A stretch of 64,000 nt of DNA from Nostoc sp. LEGE 12450 (GCF_015206895.1 NZ_JADEXU010000030.1:1-64000), one strand, 5' to 3'; positions 1-10,521 are shown, counted from the first letter of the stretch. Notes: generated by a model from the letters alone, not told the origin. Program-made: numbers and translations.

Positions 1-7
1 CCCCCCT

Positions 8-616
8 ATGCCTACAGATACTTTTGAAAAAACTAGCTGGAGTTGGCAGCTTTCCCAATTTCAACAACAAGCGGGAGAATGGTGGGAATACCAGTTTTAC
101 CGCTTTGAGAAAACTTTACCAGAATTGCCTAATGGATGGTCGATTAGCCCGTGGTTAGGTGAGTTGCTGAAATTTCTGTTTTGGCTGGTAATTGGCTTAT
201 TTATAGTTTGGGTAGGTTGGCAATTATGGCGGGAATTCAGCCCTTATGTATATTCTTGGGTGAATAGAAGTGGCAATCTGATTGATTTTCGTGCAAAAAC
301 TCGCTCTAGTGAGTCATCCATAGCGCTTTTGTTGGAGCGATCGCAAGAATTTTATCGTCAAGGTAACTACCGTGAGGCTTGCCGTTGTGTCTATTTAGCA
401 ATGTTGCAGCAGTTGCATCAAAAAGCGATCGCACCCCACAAACTCAGTCGTACAGATGGAGAATATCTGCAATTACTGCGATCCTCTGTGACTCCCATAC
501 AGCCTTACGAAACTTTAATTACCACTCACGAACAATTATGTTTTGGGAATGCCGAGATTTTGCCAGACAATTATGAACAGTGTCGGCAAGCTTATCGGGA
601 AATTTCCCCAGAATGA
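8..616 (+). CDS. DUF4129-like membrane protein (upstream context outside window)
   Basis: One TM segment followed by a C-terminal ALLLERSQEFYRQGNYREACRCVYLAMLQQL region typical of DUF4129 proteins; ORF begins at window edge. Confidence 0.55.
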   Translation: MPTDTFEKTSWSWQLSQFQQQAGEWWEYQFYRFEKTLPELPNGWSISPWLGELLKFLFWLVIGLFIVWVGWQLWREFSPYVYSWVNRSGNLIDFRAKTRSSESSIALLLERSQEFYRQGNYREACRCVYLAMLQQLHQKAIAPHKLSRTDGEYLQLLRSSVTPIQPYETLITTHEQLCFGNAEILPDNYEQCRQAYREISPE

Positions 617-695
617 AGAGAACGCGTAAAAATTAATATAAAAGTTAGAAAAAGCGAGAGATAGGCACAAAGACTTATCCTCGCTTTTTGACTAC

Positions 696-1979
696 CTAAG
701 CTGTGAGAGTTGCGATCGCTTTGTCTACAGCTTCTAAGGCAGTGTTTACTTCCGCCTCTGTGACAATTAACGGTGGCACAAATCGGACTACTTTTGGCCC
801 GGCTGGTACCAGTAATACACCCTCGTTAATGGCAGCATTGACAATATCTGCTGCGGTTAATTGGATATCGGCTCGCAACTCCAAACCGTTGATTAAACCC
901 CAACCCCGAACTTCGCCAATGTGTTGAGAATATTTCGCTGTGATCGCTCTCAACCCAGATCGCAACTGTTCACCCCTGTCTTGCACATTCTGCAAAATAT
1001 TTTCCCGTTCCAATGTCTGGCAAACACTGAGTGCTACACCACACACAAAAGGATTGCCACCAAAGGTGCTGGCGTGTTCCCCTGGCTGAAAAACATCGCA
1101 GAATTTCTTACTCATCATTGCACCAATGGGAATACCGCCACCTAAGCCTTTGGCACTGGTGAAGATATCCGGCTCAACGCCAAGATGTTCGTAAGCCCAT
1201 AATTTGCCACTGCGCCCCATACCAACTTGCACTTCGTCAAAAATCAATAAAATGCCAGTTTCGTCGCAAATTTGCCGGAGCTTTTTGAAATAGGCAACAT
1301 CTCCTGGACGCACACCGCCTTCTCCCTGCAATGGCTCAATCAGAATTGCCGCTACCCGGTAATCACCTTCATCCAACTCGCTAATCGCCACTTCCACAGC
1401 GTTAATATCGTTGTAATTTACGTAGTGGAACCCAGGAACTAAAGGATCAAAGTACTTTTGATACTTCGGTTGTGCTGTGGCGGTAATTGTTGCCAAAGTC
1501 CGTCCGTGGAAACTGGCATTGGCGGTTAAAATAATGGGTTTTTCAATGTCTAATACTGTGTGGGCATATTTTCGCGCCAGTTTAATTGCGGCTTCGTTAG
1601 CTTCAGCTCCAGAGTTGCAGAAAAATACGCGATCGGCGCAAGAATGTTCAACAAGCCATTTTGCCAATTCACCTTGCTCAGGAATGTAGTACAAATTAGA
1701 GACATGGTGCAGCTTTTGGATTTGGCGTGTTACCGCCTCTACCATAACTGGATGGGCGTGTCCCAAAGTACAAGTGGCAATTCCCGCTACAAAGTCCAGA
1801 TATTCTCGTCCCTGTGTATCCCAAACCCGGCATCCAGCACCCCGTTCTAGGGCTAAAGGAAACCGACCATAGGTAGACATGACAGCTTCATTAAAGCTAT
1901 CTGCATCAAAGGGACTAGATGCTACAGACCCTGAATCTGGGGGGATGGTGGCTTGTTCAACGAGAGTTTGTAGGCTCAC
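696..1979 (-). CDS. argD: Acetylornithine/aspartate aminotransferase family protein (class III PLP aminotransferase)
   Basis: Motifs FCNSGAEANEAAIKLARKY, LIFDEVQVGMGRSGKLWAYEHLGVEPDIFTSAKGLGGGIPIGAM. Confidence 0.9.
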   Translation of the reverse strand: MSLQTLVEQATIPPDSGSVASSPFDADSFNEAVMSTYGRFPLALERGAGCRVWDTQGREYLDFVAGIATCTLGHAHPVMVEAVTRQIQKLHHVSNLYYIPEQGELAKWLVEHSCADRVFFCNSGAEANEAAIKLARKYAHTVLDIEKPIILTANASFHGRTLATITATAQPKYQKYFDPLVPGFHYVNYNDINAVEVAISELDEGDYRVAAILIEPLQGEGGVRPGDVAYFKKLRQICDETGILLIFDEVQVGMGRSGKLWAYEHLGVEPDIFTSAKGLGGGIPIGAMMSKKFCDVFQPGEHASTFGGNPFVCGVALSVCQTLERENILQNVQDRGEQLRSGLRAITAKYSQHIGEVRGWGLINGLELRADIQLTAADIVNAAINEGVLLVPAGPKVVRFVPPLIVTEAEVNTALEAVDKAIATLTA

Positions 1980-2229
1980 TACCGCTCCTCCTGAAAGTTT
2001 TTCATTATATAGTTATTTACTAGTTTCCTAGAAATCCCTAAAAAATACTTTTTATTTAGCACAATTCGCACTTCTTCTTAGACTAACGTTTATATAACCT
2101 TGGCGGTGGTGAAAAAACTTTGGGCTTTAACACTTGAGCAAGAGTCTGAGCGACAGCCAATTTGAGTAAATGCAGCCCAACTAGGCATCGCAAGCCAGGT
2201 AGAGTCTAGAGATTTTTCTCACTGATGTT

Positions 2230-2279
2230 CAAGCCTGACTCGTCAAAACCGCAGGTTGACATTTGACGAGTCAGGCTTG
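2230..2279. terminator. 18-bp perfect inverted repeat, terminator-like hairpin
   Basis: CAAGCCTGACTCGTCAAA (2230-2247) and TTTGACGAGTCAGGCTTG (2262-2279), 14-nt loop, just downstream of the minus-strand ORF ending at 2307; no clear U-tract. Confidence 0.5.
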
Positions 2280-2306
2280 GACATATTATGAAATCTCGGC
2301 TGAGAA

Positions 2307-4094
2307 TTATTTCTCTGTGATTTTTAGTTCATCAATATTCCAAAAAGTTGACCCCAAGGCAGAAAACTTGATGGGATTGACACGTTCGCGCACCGCTTGA
2401 AACGAGATTGGATTCACAAGGCAGAATATCGGCAACTGTTCAGCAACGATTTGCTGGAATCTGCCATAAATCGCCTTGCGCTTGCTCTGGTCTAGTTCTT
2501 TAAATCCTGCCCCGAAAAGACTGTCAATTTCTCTCTCCCATTCAGAAACGACCCATCCTTGGAGCGGGGGTTTTCCTGGTAGCGCACCTTGGTTAAACTG
2601 ATGAAATGAGCCTTGACTAGTCCAAAATAAAGATAGAAGATTAGGTTCAACATCTGCACCGGGCACACCAAATGCACCGACATAACAATCCCAATCTCGA
2701 CGAGAGAGTAGCTTTTGCAATATTACGTTAAAACTGACTACCTGCAAATCTGCTTTGATACCAATTTTACTGAGGTCTTGTTGGATTTGAACTGCGGCAT
2801 CGATTCTTGATTGATCTTCCGATTTCACCAAAAGATTGAATTGCACCCGATTTCCATCTTGGTCTAACAGTTCTTTTTGTGAGTTGTATTTAAAGCCAGC
2901 CTCTAGCAACATCTGCCTAGCTCTCTGGGGATTATAATCATAAACTTTTAACCCTGCTGCTGGAGACAAGTAATAAGGACTTTGAACTGCAATTGGCGAA
3001 TGCTGTATTTCACCTAAACCGCGATAGATATTAGTTTTAATTCGGTTGCGGTCAATGGCATAAGCAACTGCTTGCCTAAAAGCTAAGTTATTAAACCATC
3101 GAGATTTGATTGGGTCAATAAAAGGCTGACTTTTGGCATTACTAGCTTGGTTAAGGTTGAAACCCACAAAGCTAAAACCCGCAGTTGTCCCACCATTATA
3201 AATAATGTATTTTCCTCGCTTTTCATGTTTCTTGAGTAACCCAAATACTGCTGATGTCACATTCAAAGTATCTAGTTCACCTGAACGAAATCTTACTAAC
3301 TGATTTTCTGTAGAAGCAATAATTTGCCAGACAATACGTTCAATATAAGGCTGAGGATTCCCTTGAATATCTTTGCGCCAGTAATAGGGGTTGCGTCGTA
3401 AAATTACCCGTTCAGCAGGAGTATAGCTTTCTATTTTGTAAGGACCATTGCAGACAATTTTTTGTGGATCGGTATTGGTTCCCCACATTGAGAGAAACTG
3501 AGGATTACCATTGCTATCATTAGATAAGACAGAAGCACGCAAGGCATGAGCAGGCAAAATCGCTAGTCTTTCGGCATATCTCAAAAAAGGGGCAAAAGGT
3601 TCCACAAAAGTAAACTCAACTCGCAGATTATCTAGTTTCTGCACTGACGGAAAAGTTTCTTTGTTGCCAATGCGTAAAAAGTCTCTATATAAAGTGGGAA
3701 TTCTTTTATTAAGATAAATATCTCGATAGGTAAAGACTACATCCTCTGCTGTAAGCGGTTCACCATCTGACCATTTTAACCCTGTTTTTAAAGTAAAAAT
3801 AATTCGCTTTTGATCGGCAGATATTGACCAAGATTCCGCTAGTCCTGGCTCCAACTTGTTAGTTATAACATTCTCATCAACCAATCCCTTGTAGATCAAT
3901 GAAAAAATACTGTATGGAGAGTCATTAATGGCATAGTTAAAAGTAGTCGGATCGCTTAACGAAACTAGAACTAATTGAGCTACTTGAGATGCTTTGCTTT
4001 TCATCTGTGTCGGGTGACAGCTTGTAAGCAAGAAACAACAAGATAAGAGCAAACCAATTACCAAATTCAAAGGTCGAACAACAGCAGCAATCAT
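2307..4094 (-). CDS. Peptide/oligopeptide ABC transporter substrate-binding protein (SBP family 5), lipoprotein
   Basis: Lipobox-like LLLSCCFLLTSC, then LEPGLAESWSISADQKRIIFTLKTGLKWSDGEPLTAEDVVFTY, typical of SBP_bac_5. Confidence 0.9.
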   Translation of the reverse strand: MIAAVVRPLNLVIGLLLSCCFLLTSCHPTQMKSKASQVAQLVLVSLSDPTTFNYAINDSPYSIFSLIYKGLVDENVITNKLEPGLAESWSISADQKRIIFTLKTGLKWSDGEPLTAEDVVFTYRDIYLNKRIPTLYRDFLRIGNKETFPSVQKLDNLRVEFTFVEPFAPFLRYAERLAILPAHALRASVLSNDSNGNPQFLSMWGTNTDPQKIVCNGPYKIESYTPAERVILRRNPYYWRKDIQGNPQPYIERIVWQIIASTENQLVRFRSGELDTLNVTSAVFGLLKKHEKRGKYIIYNGGTTAGFSFVGFNLNQASNAKSQPFIDPIKSRWFNNLAFRQAVAYAIDRNRIKTNIYRGLGEIQHSPIAVQSPYYLSPAAGLKVYDYNPQRARQMLLEAGFKYNSQKELLDQDGNRVQFNLLVKSEDQSRIDAAVQIQQDLSKIGIKADLQVVSFNVILQKLLSRRDWDCYVGAFGVPGADVEPNLLSLFWTSQGSFHQFNQGALPGKPPLQGWVVSEWEREIDSLFGAGFKELDQSKRKAIYGRFQQIVAEQLPIFCLVNPISFQAVRERVNPIKFSALGSTFWNIDELKITEK

Positions 4095-4532
4095 CTCTAT
4101 TTATCTACCTTGCAGCTACTCTTTACACAGTACAGTATGTGATTGAACAGTACTACAACAATGCCAGCAGACGAAGCGTCTCGTAGGGAAGCTCACCGTT
4201 GGCGTAGCCTCTCATAGAGAAGGTATCGCCTACCGTGGGCGCTACGCACCATTTTTTTGGTAATTCACTTGGGCTTGTATCATCAGAATGGAAGAAGCAA
4301 TACCAACACTTTCTCCCAAATAGGCTTCTAGGGATTAGAGCTTCATGTAAAGTTAAAGATGAATATTTTTAAGTATTAGGAGTATTGAGTTTGGATAACT
4401 TGTAGTTTAAATGTACTAAAAAAGACTAATGCTATAAAGTTAGTAGAAAACGAGAAAAAGTAGGCTAAAAGTACTATTGTTACGTCATTTTCAACACTTG
4501 AGCAAAAATATCAACGTATCCAAAAGGAGTTA

Positions 4533-5549
4533 ATGGCCGGGGCGATCGCTCTTGGCGGTGTTTTCCTCATTGGCACTTTGTGGTACTCATTAGTGGAGGG
4601 CTGGTCATGGGAAGATGCAGCGTACATGACAGTCATCACTTTAGCTACTGTGGGATACGGAGAGACGCATCCACTGGGTAGCCGAGGACGATTGTTTACA
4701 ATTGCCCTGATTTTGTTGGGTGTAGTCAATATCGGTTACATTGTCAACAGATTTACAGAAGCGATCATTCAAGGCTACTTTCAACAAGGAATTCGGCTAC
4801 AACAACAGAGGCGGTTAATGGAATCCCTAACAGAACATTACATCATCTGTGGATTTAGTCGGACTGGTCGTCAAATTGCCAAGGAATTTCGAGCAGAAGG
4901 CGTACCTTTTGTAGTGATTGATTCAGATATGGAATCTGTGCAAAGGGCGCAGACAGAAGGTTACACAGCATTCCAAGGTGACGCTACCCTAGATGACACA
5001 CTTTTGAAAGTTGGTATTGAAAGGGCAATATGTATTGTTGCAGCCCTTCCCTCCGATGCCGAAAATTTATACATAGTTTTATCAGCAAAAACTTTGAATT
5101 CGGGAATTCGGGTGATTGCCCGTGCAAGTACAGAAGAAGCTTTGCAGAAGTTACGACGCGGTGGTGCAGATGAGGTAATATCCCCCTATATTACTGGTGG
5201 GAAGCGCATGGCTGCTGCGGCTCTTAGACCCCAAGTATTGGACTTTGTAGACGGGATTTTGACAGGTGCAGACCGCCAATTGTACATGGAAGAATTTTTA
5301 CTTGACCCGGCTTTTTGTCCCTTCGTGGGTCAGAGTTTGCAAAAGGCGAGATTGCGATCGCAATCTGGGGCATTAGTTCTGGCAATTCGCCGCGCTGATG
5401 GGGCTCTCATCGGTGGCCCCACTGGCGATACAGTCTTAATGTCAGGCGATCGCCTAATTGGTATGGGTACAGCAGAACAGTTGCGTAGCCTTAATCAAAT
5501 TCTCGGCCCCATCAATTCCAAGAAACTGCGGCGACCGAAAAATAGCTGA
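4533..5549 (+). CDS. Potassium channel protein with TrkA-N (RCK) domain
   Basis: Selectivity filter TLATVGYGE, second TM, then NAD-binding HYIICGFSRTGRQIAKEF and TrkA-C-like tail. Start uncertain. Confidence 0.88.
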   Translation: MAGAIALGGVFLIGTLWYSLVEGWSWEDAAYMTVITLATVGYGETHPLGSRGRLFTIALILLGVVNIGYIVNRFTEAIIQGYFQQGIRLQQQRRLMESLTEHYIICGFSRTGRQIAKEFRAEGVPFVVIDSDMESVQRAQTEGYTAFQGDATLDDTLLKVGIERAICIVAALPSDAENLYIVLSAKTLNSGIRVIARASTEEALQKLRRGGADEVISPYITGGKRMAAAALRPQVLDFVDGILTGADRQLYMEEFLLDPAFCPFVGQSLQKARLRSQSGALVLAIRRADGALIGGPTGDTVLMSGDRLIGMGTAEQLRSLNQILGPINSKKLRRPKNS

Positions 5550-5627
5550 TTTTATTACTTTTTTATACTAACTTAAAGTAAATCTTGTATAGTGTAATTG
5601 CATACTTAAAAAGTATAATATAATGCA

Positions 5628-6527
5628 ATGAAACGAGATTTAGCGATCGCCACAATATTTACTTTTACTTTGGGCTTTTACGCCACACAAACTATTGCTG
5701 CTCCTTTGGCAACTCCCACAAGTTTTACAAATTGGTGTAAGCAGAAATCAACTTTACCTCCACAGACAAAACATACTGTTGAGGTTCTTTTAGAAAAAGC
5801 TCAAACTCAAAATTGCAAGCAGGCTAACCAAAAGCTGACTAATTTGACTTCTCTCTCCCTCAACTCAAATAAAATCAGTGATATCAAGCCTTTGTCTGCT
5901 CTAACTAATTTGACTTCTCTCGACCTTGGCTCAAATGAAATCAGTGATATCAAGCCTTTGTCTGCTCTGACTAATTTGGCTTCTATCGACCTTGGCATAA
6001 ATGAAATCAGCGATATCAAGCCTTTGTCTGTTCTGACTAAATTGACTTCTATCGACCTCGACATAAATGAAATCAGCGATATCAAGCCTTTGTCCGCTCT
6101 GACTAATTTGACTGCTCTCTCGCTCCGAGAGAATCAAATCAGCGATATCAAGCCTTTATCCGCTCTGACTAATTTAACTTCTCTCTCTCTCCGCTCAAAT
6201 CAAGTCAGCAATATTAAGCCTTTGTCCACTCTGACTAATTTGACTTATCTCTACCTCAACTCAAATGAAATCAGTAATATCAAGCCTTTGTCTAATCTGA
6301 CTAATTTGACTATTCTCTCTCTTGAATCAAATGAAATTAGCAATGTCAAGCCTTTGTCTACTCTGACTAATTTGACTGAACTCTCCCTTAACTCAAATAA
6401 AATCAGCAATATCAAGCCTTTATCATCTCTGAAAAAGTTAACTTTTATTAATATTAAAAACAACGCGATCGCACCCAAAATATGTCCTGTAAAACCAGAA
6501 TCTATTTGCCAATTTGATGAGCTTTAA
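5628..6527 (+). CDS. Secreted leucine-rich-repeat protein (internalin-like 22-aa LRRs)
   Basis: Signal peptide, then nine near-identical LxxLxSNxISDIKPLSALTNLT repeats plus a cap repeat. Confidence 0.85.
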   Translation: MKRDLAIATIFTFTLGFYATQTIAAPLATPTSFTNWCKQKSTLPPQTKHTVEVLLEKAQTQNCKQANQKLTNLTSLSLNSNKISDIKPLSALTNLTSLDLGSNEISDIKPLSALTNLASIDLGINEISDIKPLSVLTKLTSIDLDINEISDIKPLSALTNLTALSLRENQISDIKPLSALTNLTSLSLRSNQVSNIKPLSTLTNLTYLYLNSNEISNIKPLSNLTNLTILSLESNEISNVKPLSTLTNLTELSLNSNKISNIKPLSSLKKLTFINIKNNAIAPKICPVKPESICQFDEL

Positions 6528-6569
6528 AGTAGCGATCGCGCGCGAACCTTGAGTTATTTGTCAAGCAAT

Positions 6570-7346
6570 CTAAAGTTTGATGGCAATGATGCGAATTCTC
6601 CGATAGTCGGCTGTCCAATTGCCTTGTTGATACAGTGTCGGCAAAAGATGCTCTTCCACGGTGCGAATTATTTGTATTTTTTGGTCAGCAGACAACCCTG
6701 CGAGAAAAGCATCGGCAAACATTTCAAGCCAGTTAGCCATCCCCGCTTCGCCTTCTGTTAGGGGAGTAGGACGAGCAAACAAGGTGGCATAAGTAACATC
6801 AAAGCCTTGTTGTTCTAGTAGGGTAGCGTACTCACCAATACTAGGAAAATACCAAGGATTCAGTGCTTGCGGGGAAATAGCGATCGCCTCTAAAGCACTG
6901 TACAAAGTTTTGAGGATCGCTTGAACATTTCCTTTACCACCAAATTCTGCAACAAAACGCCCCCCAGGTTTTAACGCTTCATGTATGGAAGCGATCGCCG
7001 CATCTGCTTCTTTAATCCAATGTAAAACAGCGTTGGAAAATACAGCATCCAATGGTTTCAATACTTGAAAATCTCTGGCATCAGCAACATCAAAGCGTAG
7101 ATGGGGATAGTTTTGTTTTGCTGTCTCAATCATCGAGGATGCGCGATCGATTCCAGTCACTTCAGCCCCAGCTTGAGCAATTTTTTCTGTTAGTTGTCCA
7201 GTTCCACAACCAAGATCCAAAATGGATTCTCCCGGCTTGGGGTTGAGTACTTTCAGCAAGTTTTCGCCATATTGCCAGACAAAAGCGTGTTTATCCTCAT
7301 ACAGGTCTGTATTCCAACTATTGTCGAGTAATGGAAGATTATTCAT
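6570..7346 (-). CDS. Class I SAM-dependent methyltransferase
   Basis: ILDLGCGTGQLTEKIAQAGAEVTGID; DAVFSNAVLHWI. Confidence 0.88.
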   Translation of the reverse strand: MNNLPLLDNSWNTDLYEDKHAFVWQYGENLLKVLNPKPGESILDLGCGTGQLTEKIAQAGAEVTGIDRASSMIETAKQNYPHLRFDVADARDFQVLKPLDAVFSNAVLHWIKEADAAIASIHEALKPGGRFVAEFGGKGNVQAILKTLYSALEAIAISPQALNPWYFPSIGEYATLLEQQGFDVTYATLFARPTPLTEGEAGMANWLEMFADAFLAGLSADQKIQIIRTVEEHLLPTLYQQGNWTADYRRIRIIAIKL

Positions 7347-7506
7347 AAACTATGAAATTACATTGCAGAGTATTGTTTTGCTAGTCGTCAACCAAGTTCG
7401 GTAGGTTGATGACTGCATAATCATCACAATAAAAAATATTATTAATTATGTCCAATATATATTTTGACCTTAACTAATATTTAAAAGATATAAGTTCAGG
7501 TAACAG

Positions 7507-8385
7507 ATGGAACTACGACACCTGCGCTACTTTGTCACCTTGGCAGAAGAACTGCACTTTGGACGGGCAGCAGAAAGATTGCACATTGCCCAACCTCCCT
7601 TAAGTCAACAAATTCGCCAGCTAGAGAAGGAATTGGGCTTTGAATTGTTTCATCGCACAAAACGAAGCGTGAATTTAACAGAAGCGGGGGTAGTTTTTTT
7701 GGATGAAGTCCAACAAATTCTCAGGCAATTGCAGCAGGCAATCCAAGTCGGGCAACAAACTAGTCGCGGTGAACTCGGAGAATTAGCGATCGGCTTTGTC
7801 AGTTCTGCCGCGTATAATATATTGCCAACTATTTTGCGAACCTTTCGGAATTGTGTCCCTGGTGTGAGTCTAGAGTTGCATGAACTGACTACAGATCAAC
7901 AGTTAGAGTGGTTACGCACAGGTCGGATAGATGTAGGGTTTGTCCGTCCACCTGTGGAGGAAAATACATTTAGCTGGGAAATCATTTTTCAAGAGTCGCT
8001 GATAGTAGCATTACCTGAAGCACATTTACTAGCAAATCAATCTTATGTTTGTTTGCGATCGCTTGCTAATGAACCCTTTATTTTATTTCCGAGAATATTA
8101 GCGCCTGGACTATACGACTTAATTATTAGTCTCTGTCAGCAAGCAGGCTTTAGTCCCTCTGTAAGTCAACAAGCCATTCAGATGCAAACAATTGTTAGTC
8201 TAGTGGCAGCCGAAATAGGTATTGCAATTGTGCCGGCATCTTTACAAAATTTGCAACGAACTGGGGTAGTTTATAAAAATATCGAGCCAGTCAGCCCAAA
8301 AGTTGCCATTGCAATGATTTGGCGCAGTAGCGAGACATCCCCAACGATACAGAGGTTTCTGGAGATTGTAAAACACATAACTTGA
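7507..8385 (+). CDS. LysR family transcriptional regulator
   Basis: N-terminal HTH MELRHLRYFVTLAEELHFGRAAERLHIAQPPLSQQIRQLEKELGFELFHR; LysR substrate-binding domain. Confidence 0.93.
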   Translation: MELRHLRYFVTLAEELHFGRAAERLHIAQPPLSQQIRQLEKELGFELFHRTKRSVNLTEAGVVFLDEVQQILRQLQQAIQVGQQTSRGELGELAIGFVSSAAYNILPTILRTFRNCVPGVSLELHELTTDQQLEWLRTGRIDVGFVRPPVEENTFSWEIIFQESLIVALPEAHLLANQSYVCLRSLANEPFILFPRILAPGLYDLIISLCQQAGFSPSVSQQAIQMQTIVSLVAAEIGIAIVPASLQNLQRTGVVYKNIEPVSPKVAIAMIWRSSETSPTIQRFLEIVKHIT

Positions 8386-8493
8386 TTTATTACTGGCGAT
8401 TTATTTACCAATCAGTATCCATTGTAAAAATCTGCAAATGGCTGTTAAATCTTCTGATTGCGGCTGTAAGTAGAAATAACCAATGACCAATGA

Positions 8494-9051
8494 CTAATGA
8501 CTAATTTCTTTCCACCCATGCATAGCTGCTATACCTTTAGTAATCCATTCGATCAAAATTGGGGGAGCTTCTGATATCAAGATGCTAGGATAAACTGCTG
8601 CGCCCCATTCGGGATGCACTAGTACACGGCATTGATTTTTAATTACTGGATAGTTGAGCAAAGCTTTGACAACTGCTGTGTCATCATGGGGAATTGCTCC
8701 AGGATGAGATAGTAAAGGGTAGCCTGTACGAGGGTCGATCAGGTCAGTTAAATAGCCGCGATCGCGCAGATTAAATGCTAAATCACAGCCAAATCTCATA
8801 AACTTTTCTCGTAAGCGTTCTTTTTCTGACTCAACTTCTGCTGTTTTTTTGACTAATTGATAACGTGATTGCTGCAAGACAATCACTACTCGTAAAAATG
8901 GTTGCCGTTTCCAATCCGGTAATATCCGTTCGCAGTTGGCACAGATATATTGACTGGGAGCATGAATTGAAATTTGAACCGCTTGTCCTGTTTCGCCAAC
9001 TAAATTAATGGGACAGGCTTGCTCCGAAGTGTAAACTTTGGGATAGTTCAC
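8494..9051 (-). CDS. MMADHC/CblD-like (methylmalonic aciduria and homocystinuria type D-like) protein
   Basis: FGCDLAFNLRDRGYLTDLIDPRTGYPLLSHPG resembles the CblD [21 protein letters not shown] region (from memory). Confidence 0.6.
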   Translation of the reverse strand: MNYPKVYTSEQACPINLVGETGQAVQISIHAPSQYICANCERILPDWKRQPFLRVVIVLQQSRYQLVKKTAEVESEKERLREKFMRFGCDLAFNLRDRGYLTDLIDPRTGYPLLSHPGAIPHDDTAVVKALLNYPVIKNQCRVLVHPEWGAAVYPSILISEAPPILIEWITKGIAAMHGWKEISH

Positions 9052-9337
9052 TAAATTGATTCGGCTTATACAAGTTTTTTAATTTAATCTACGGTATTGA
9101 TGATAGCTCTTAAAAGTTCAGAAAAATCATCTTTTTCCTCTCTTATGTTACTTTTTTTAGAATCATAAGATAATAATTTGAGAATTTTAATCCGAATTTT
9201 ATCCTTTATTAACCTGTTGTCATAGGATTTGTTGCGATCGCTGTAGGCATTAGCATAACTGTAGACAAGCGATGTATCTAGCGAGCTACGCCTACGCTTC
9301 GATTAAAACCCCAAAAAATTAACTCCATCTCACCCAA

Positions 9338-9559
9338 TTAATTGAGTTTTAAAGAATTCACCGGCACTTCATCCCAAGAATCAACTGTCCGCAATTGCGC
9401 TACCCAACCCTCTGCTTTTTGCTTCTCGGTCAAATTATTCTGAAAGGAATCATGACACTCTTTAGCTTGAGATTCATTACAAGTGGCAATACAGGCATGA
9501 ATCATCCCAGACGGATCAATTTGCTCATTTACCCAAATAGTCATGGAAGATTTCCTCAA
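9338..9559 (-). CDS. Small hypothetical protein
   Basis: 73-aa ORF in its own intergenic slot with a cyanobacterial-type start context. Confidence 0.5.
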   Translation of the reverse strand: MRKSSMTIWVNEQIDPSGMIHACIATCNESQAKECHDSFQNNLTEKQKAEGWVAQLRTVDSWDEVPVNSLKLN

Positions 9560-9686
9560 AAAGTGTAGCGAAAAAAGCTATTTGTTATTTTAGAACACTA
9601 TTAGAGTCAAAAATTGCAGAGCAAAATCGGTAATAAATAGTGAACTTATATTAGCGATTACTAATTTACAATTATTCAGTTCCGCT

Positions 9687-10340
9687 TCATCTGGTAGGCA
9701 GATATGATTTATCGCCTCTTTCGTAGCGACGGCGGTAGAGTAATTCTAACTGTCCACCATATTCTTGAATCCAAGCTATCTGACGCTGATAGAGTCCCCG
9801 GAAGGTATTAGCAAATAATAGTGTAAAGATTGCTACTACTAATCCTGATGCTGTGGATACTAAAGCTTCACTAATTCCAGATGTTACACCTGTTGTTTTA
9901 GTACCTCCCACATCTCCAATATTTAGAGAGGCAAAGGAGTTAATTAATCCTAAGACAGTGCCGAGAAGTCCCAACAACGGCGCAAGACCAATAATTGTCT
10001 CAAAAATATTTTGCGATCGCTTAAGTAAGGGAATTTCGGCTTGTGCTTCGCTTTCTAATGCCAACCGAAATTCTTCTGGTGTCGGCTCTTCTAACTCTAA
10101 AGCTGCTAAAAAAATTCGGGCAATGGGTAAATCAGTATTTTTTTGCAACTTATCTAAAGCACTAACTACATTATCAAGGCGATAAAGCTGTAGCACCTCT
10201 CGTACTACCTTATTTTGCCGATTATTTATTCTTACCCAAAAGATGATCCGCTCGATAATCAGCGCTACTCCTAACAAAGAGAACGCTAGGAGAGGCCACA
10301 TGACCACGCCACCTGCTGTAAACAGATTACTAATTTCCAT
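9687..10340 (-). CDS. MotA/TolQ/ExbB proton channel family protein
   Basis: TM topology and LKRSQNIFETIIGLAPLLGLLGTVLGLINSF, GISEALVSTASGLVVAI motifs. Confidence 0.9.
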   Translation of the reverse strand: MEISNLFTAGGVVMWPLLAFSLLGVALIIERIIFWVRINNRQNKVVREVLQLYRLDNVVSALDKLQKNTDLPIARIFLAALELEEPTPEEFRLALESEAQAEIPLLKRSQNIFETIIGLAPLLGLLGTVLGLINSFASLNIGDVGGTKTTGVTSGISEALVSTASGLVVAIFTLLFANTFRGLYQRQIAWIQEYGGQLELLYRRRYERGDKSYLPTR

Positions 10341-10521
10341 TTATTATTTTTTAACTTACCAACAACGCTAGATTAGCAGATCGTTGTTTTAGGGAATTGG
10401 GAATCCCTTCGGCTTCGCTCAGGGCAAGTGGGCATTGGGCATTGGGAATTGGAGAGAATGAGAAAACTACCTCTTTACGCTCTGCTCTCTGCTCCCCTAC
10501 CTTTTTATTCGCTTATTCCCC

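Noticed and set aside
5807-6478. Minus-strand ORFs over the LRR gene (92, 68 and 75 aa)
   Set aside because: Antisense reading of the 66-bp LRR repeats; repeat periodicity keeps frames open.
9853-10185. 110-aa plus-strand ORF opposite the ExbB-like gene
   Set aside because: Antisense shadow ORF; no family features.
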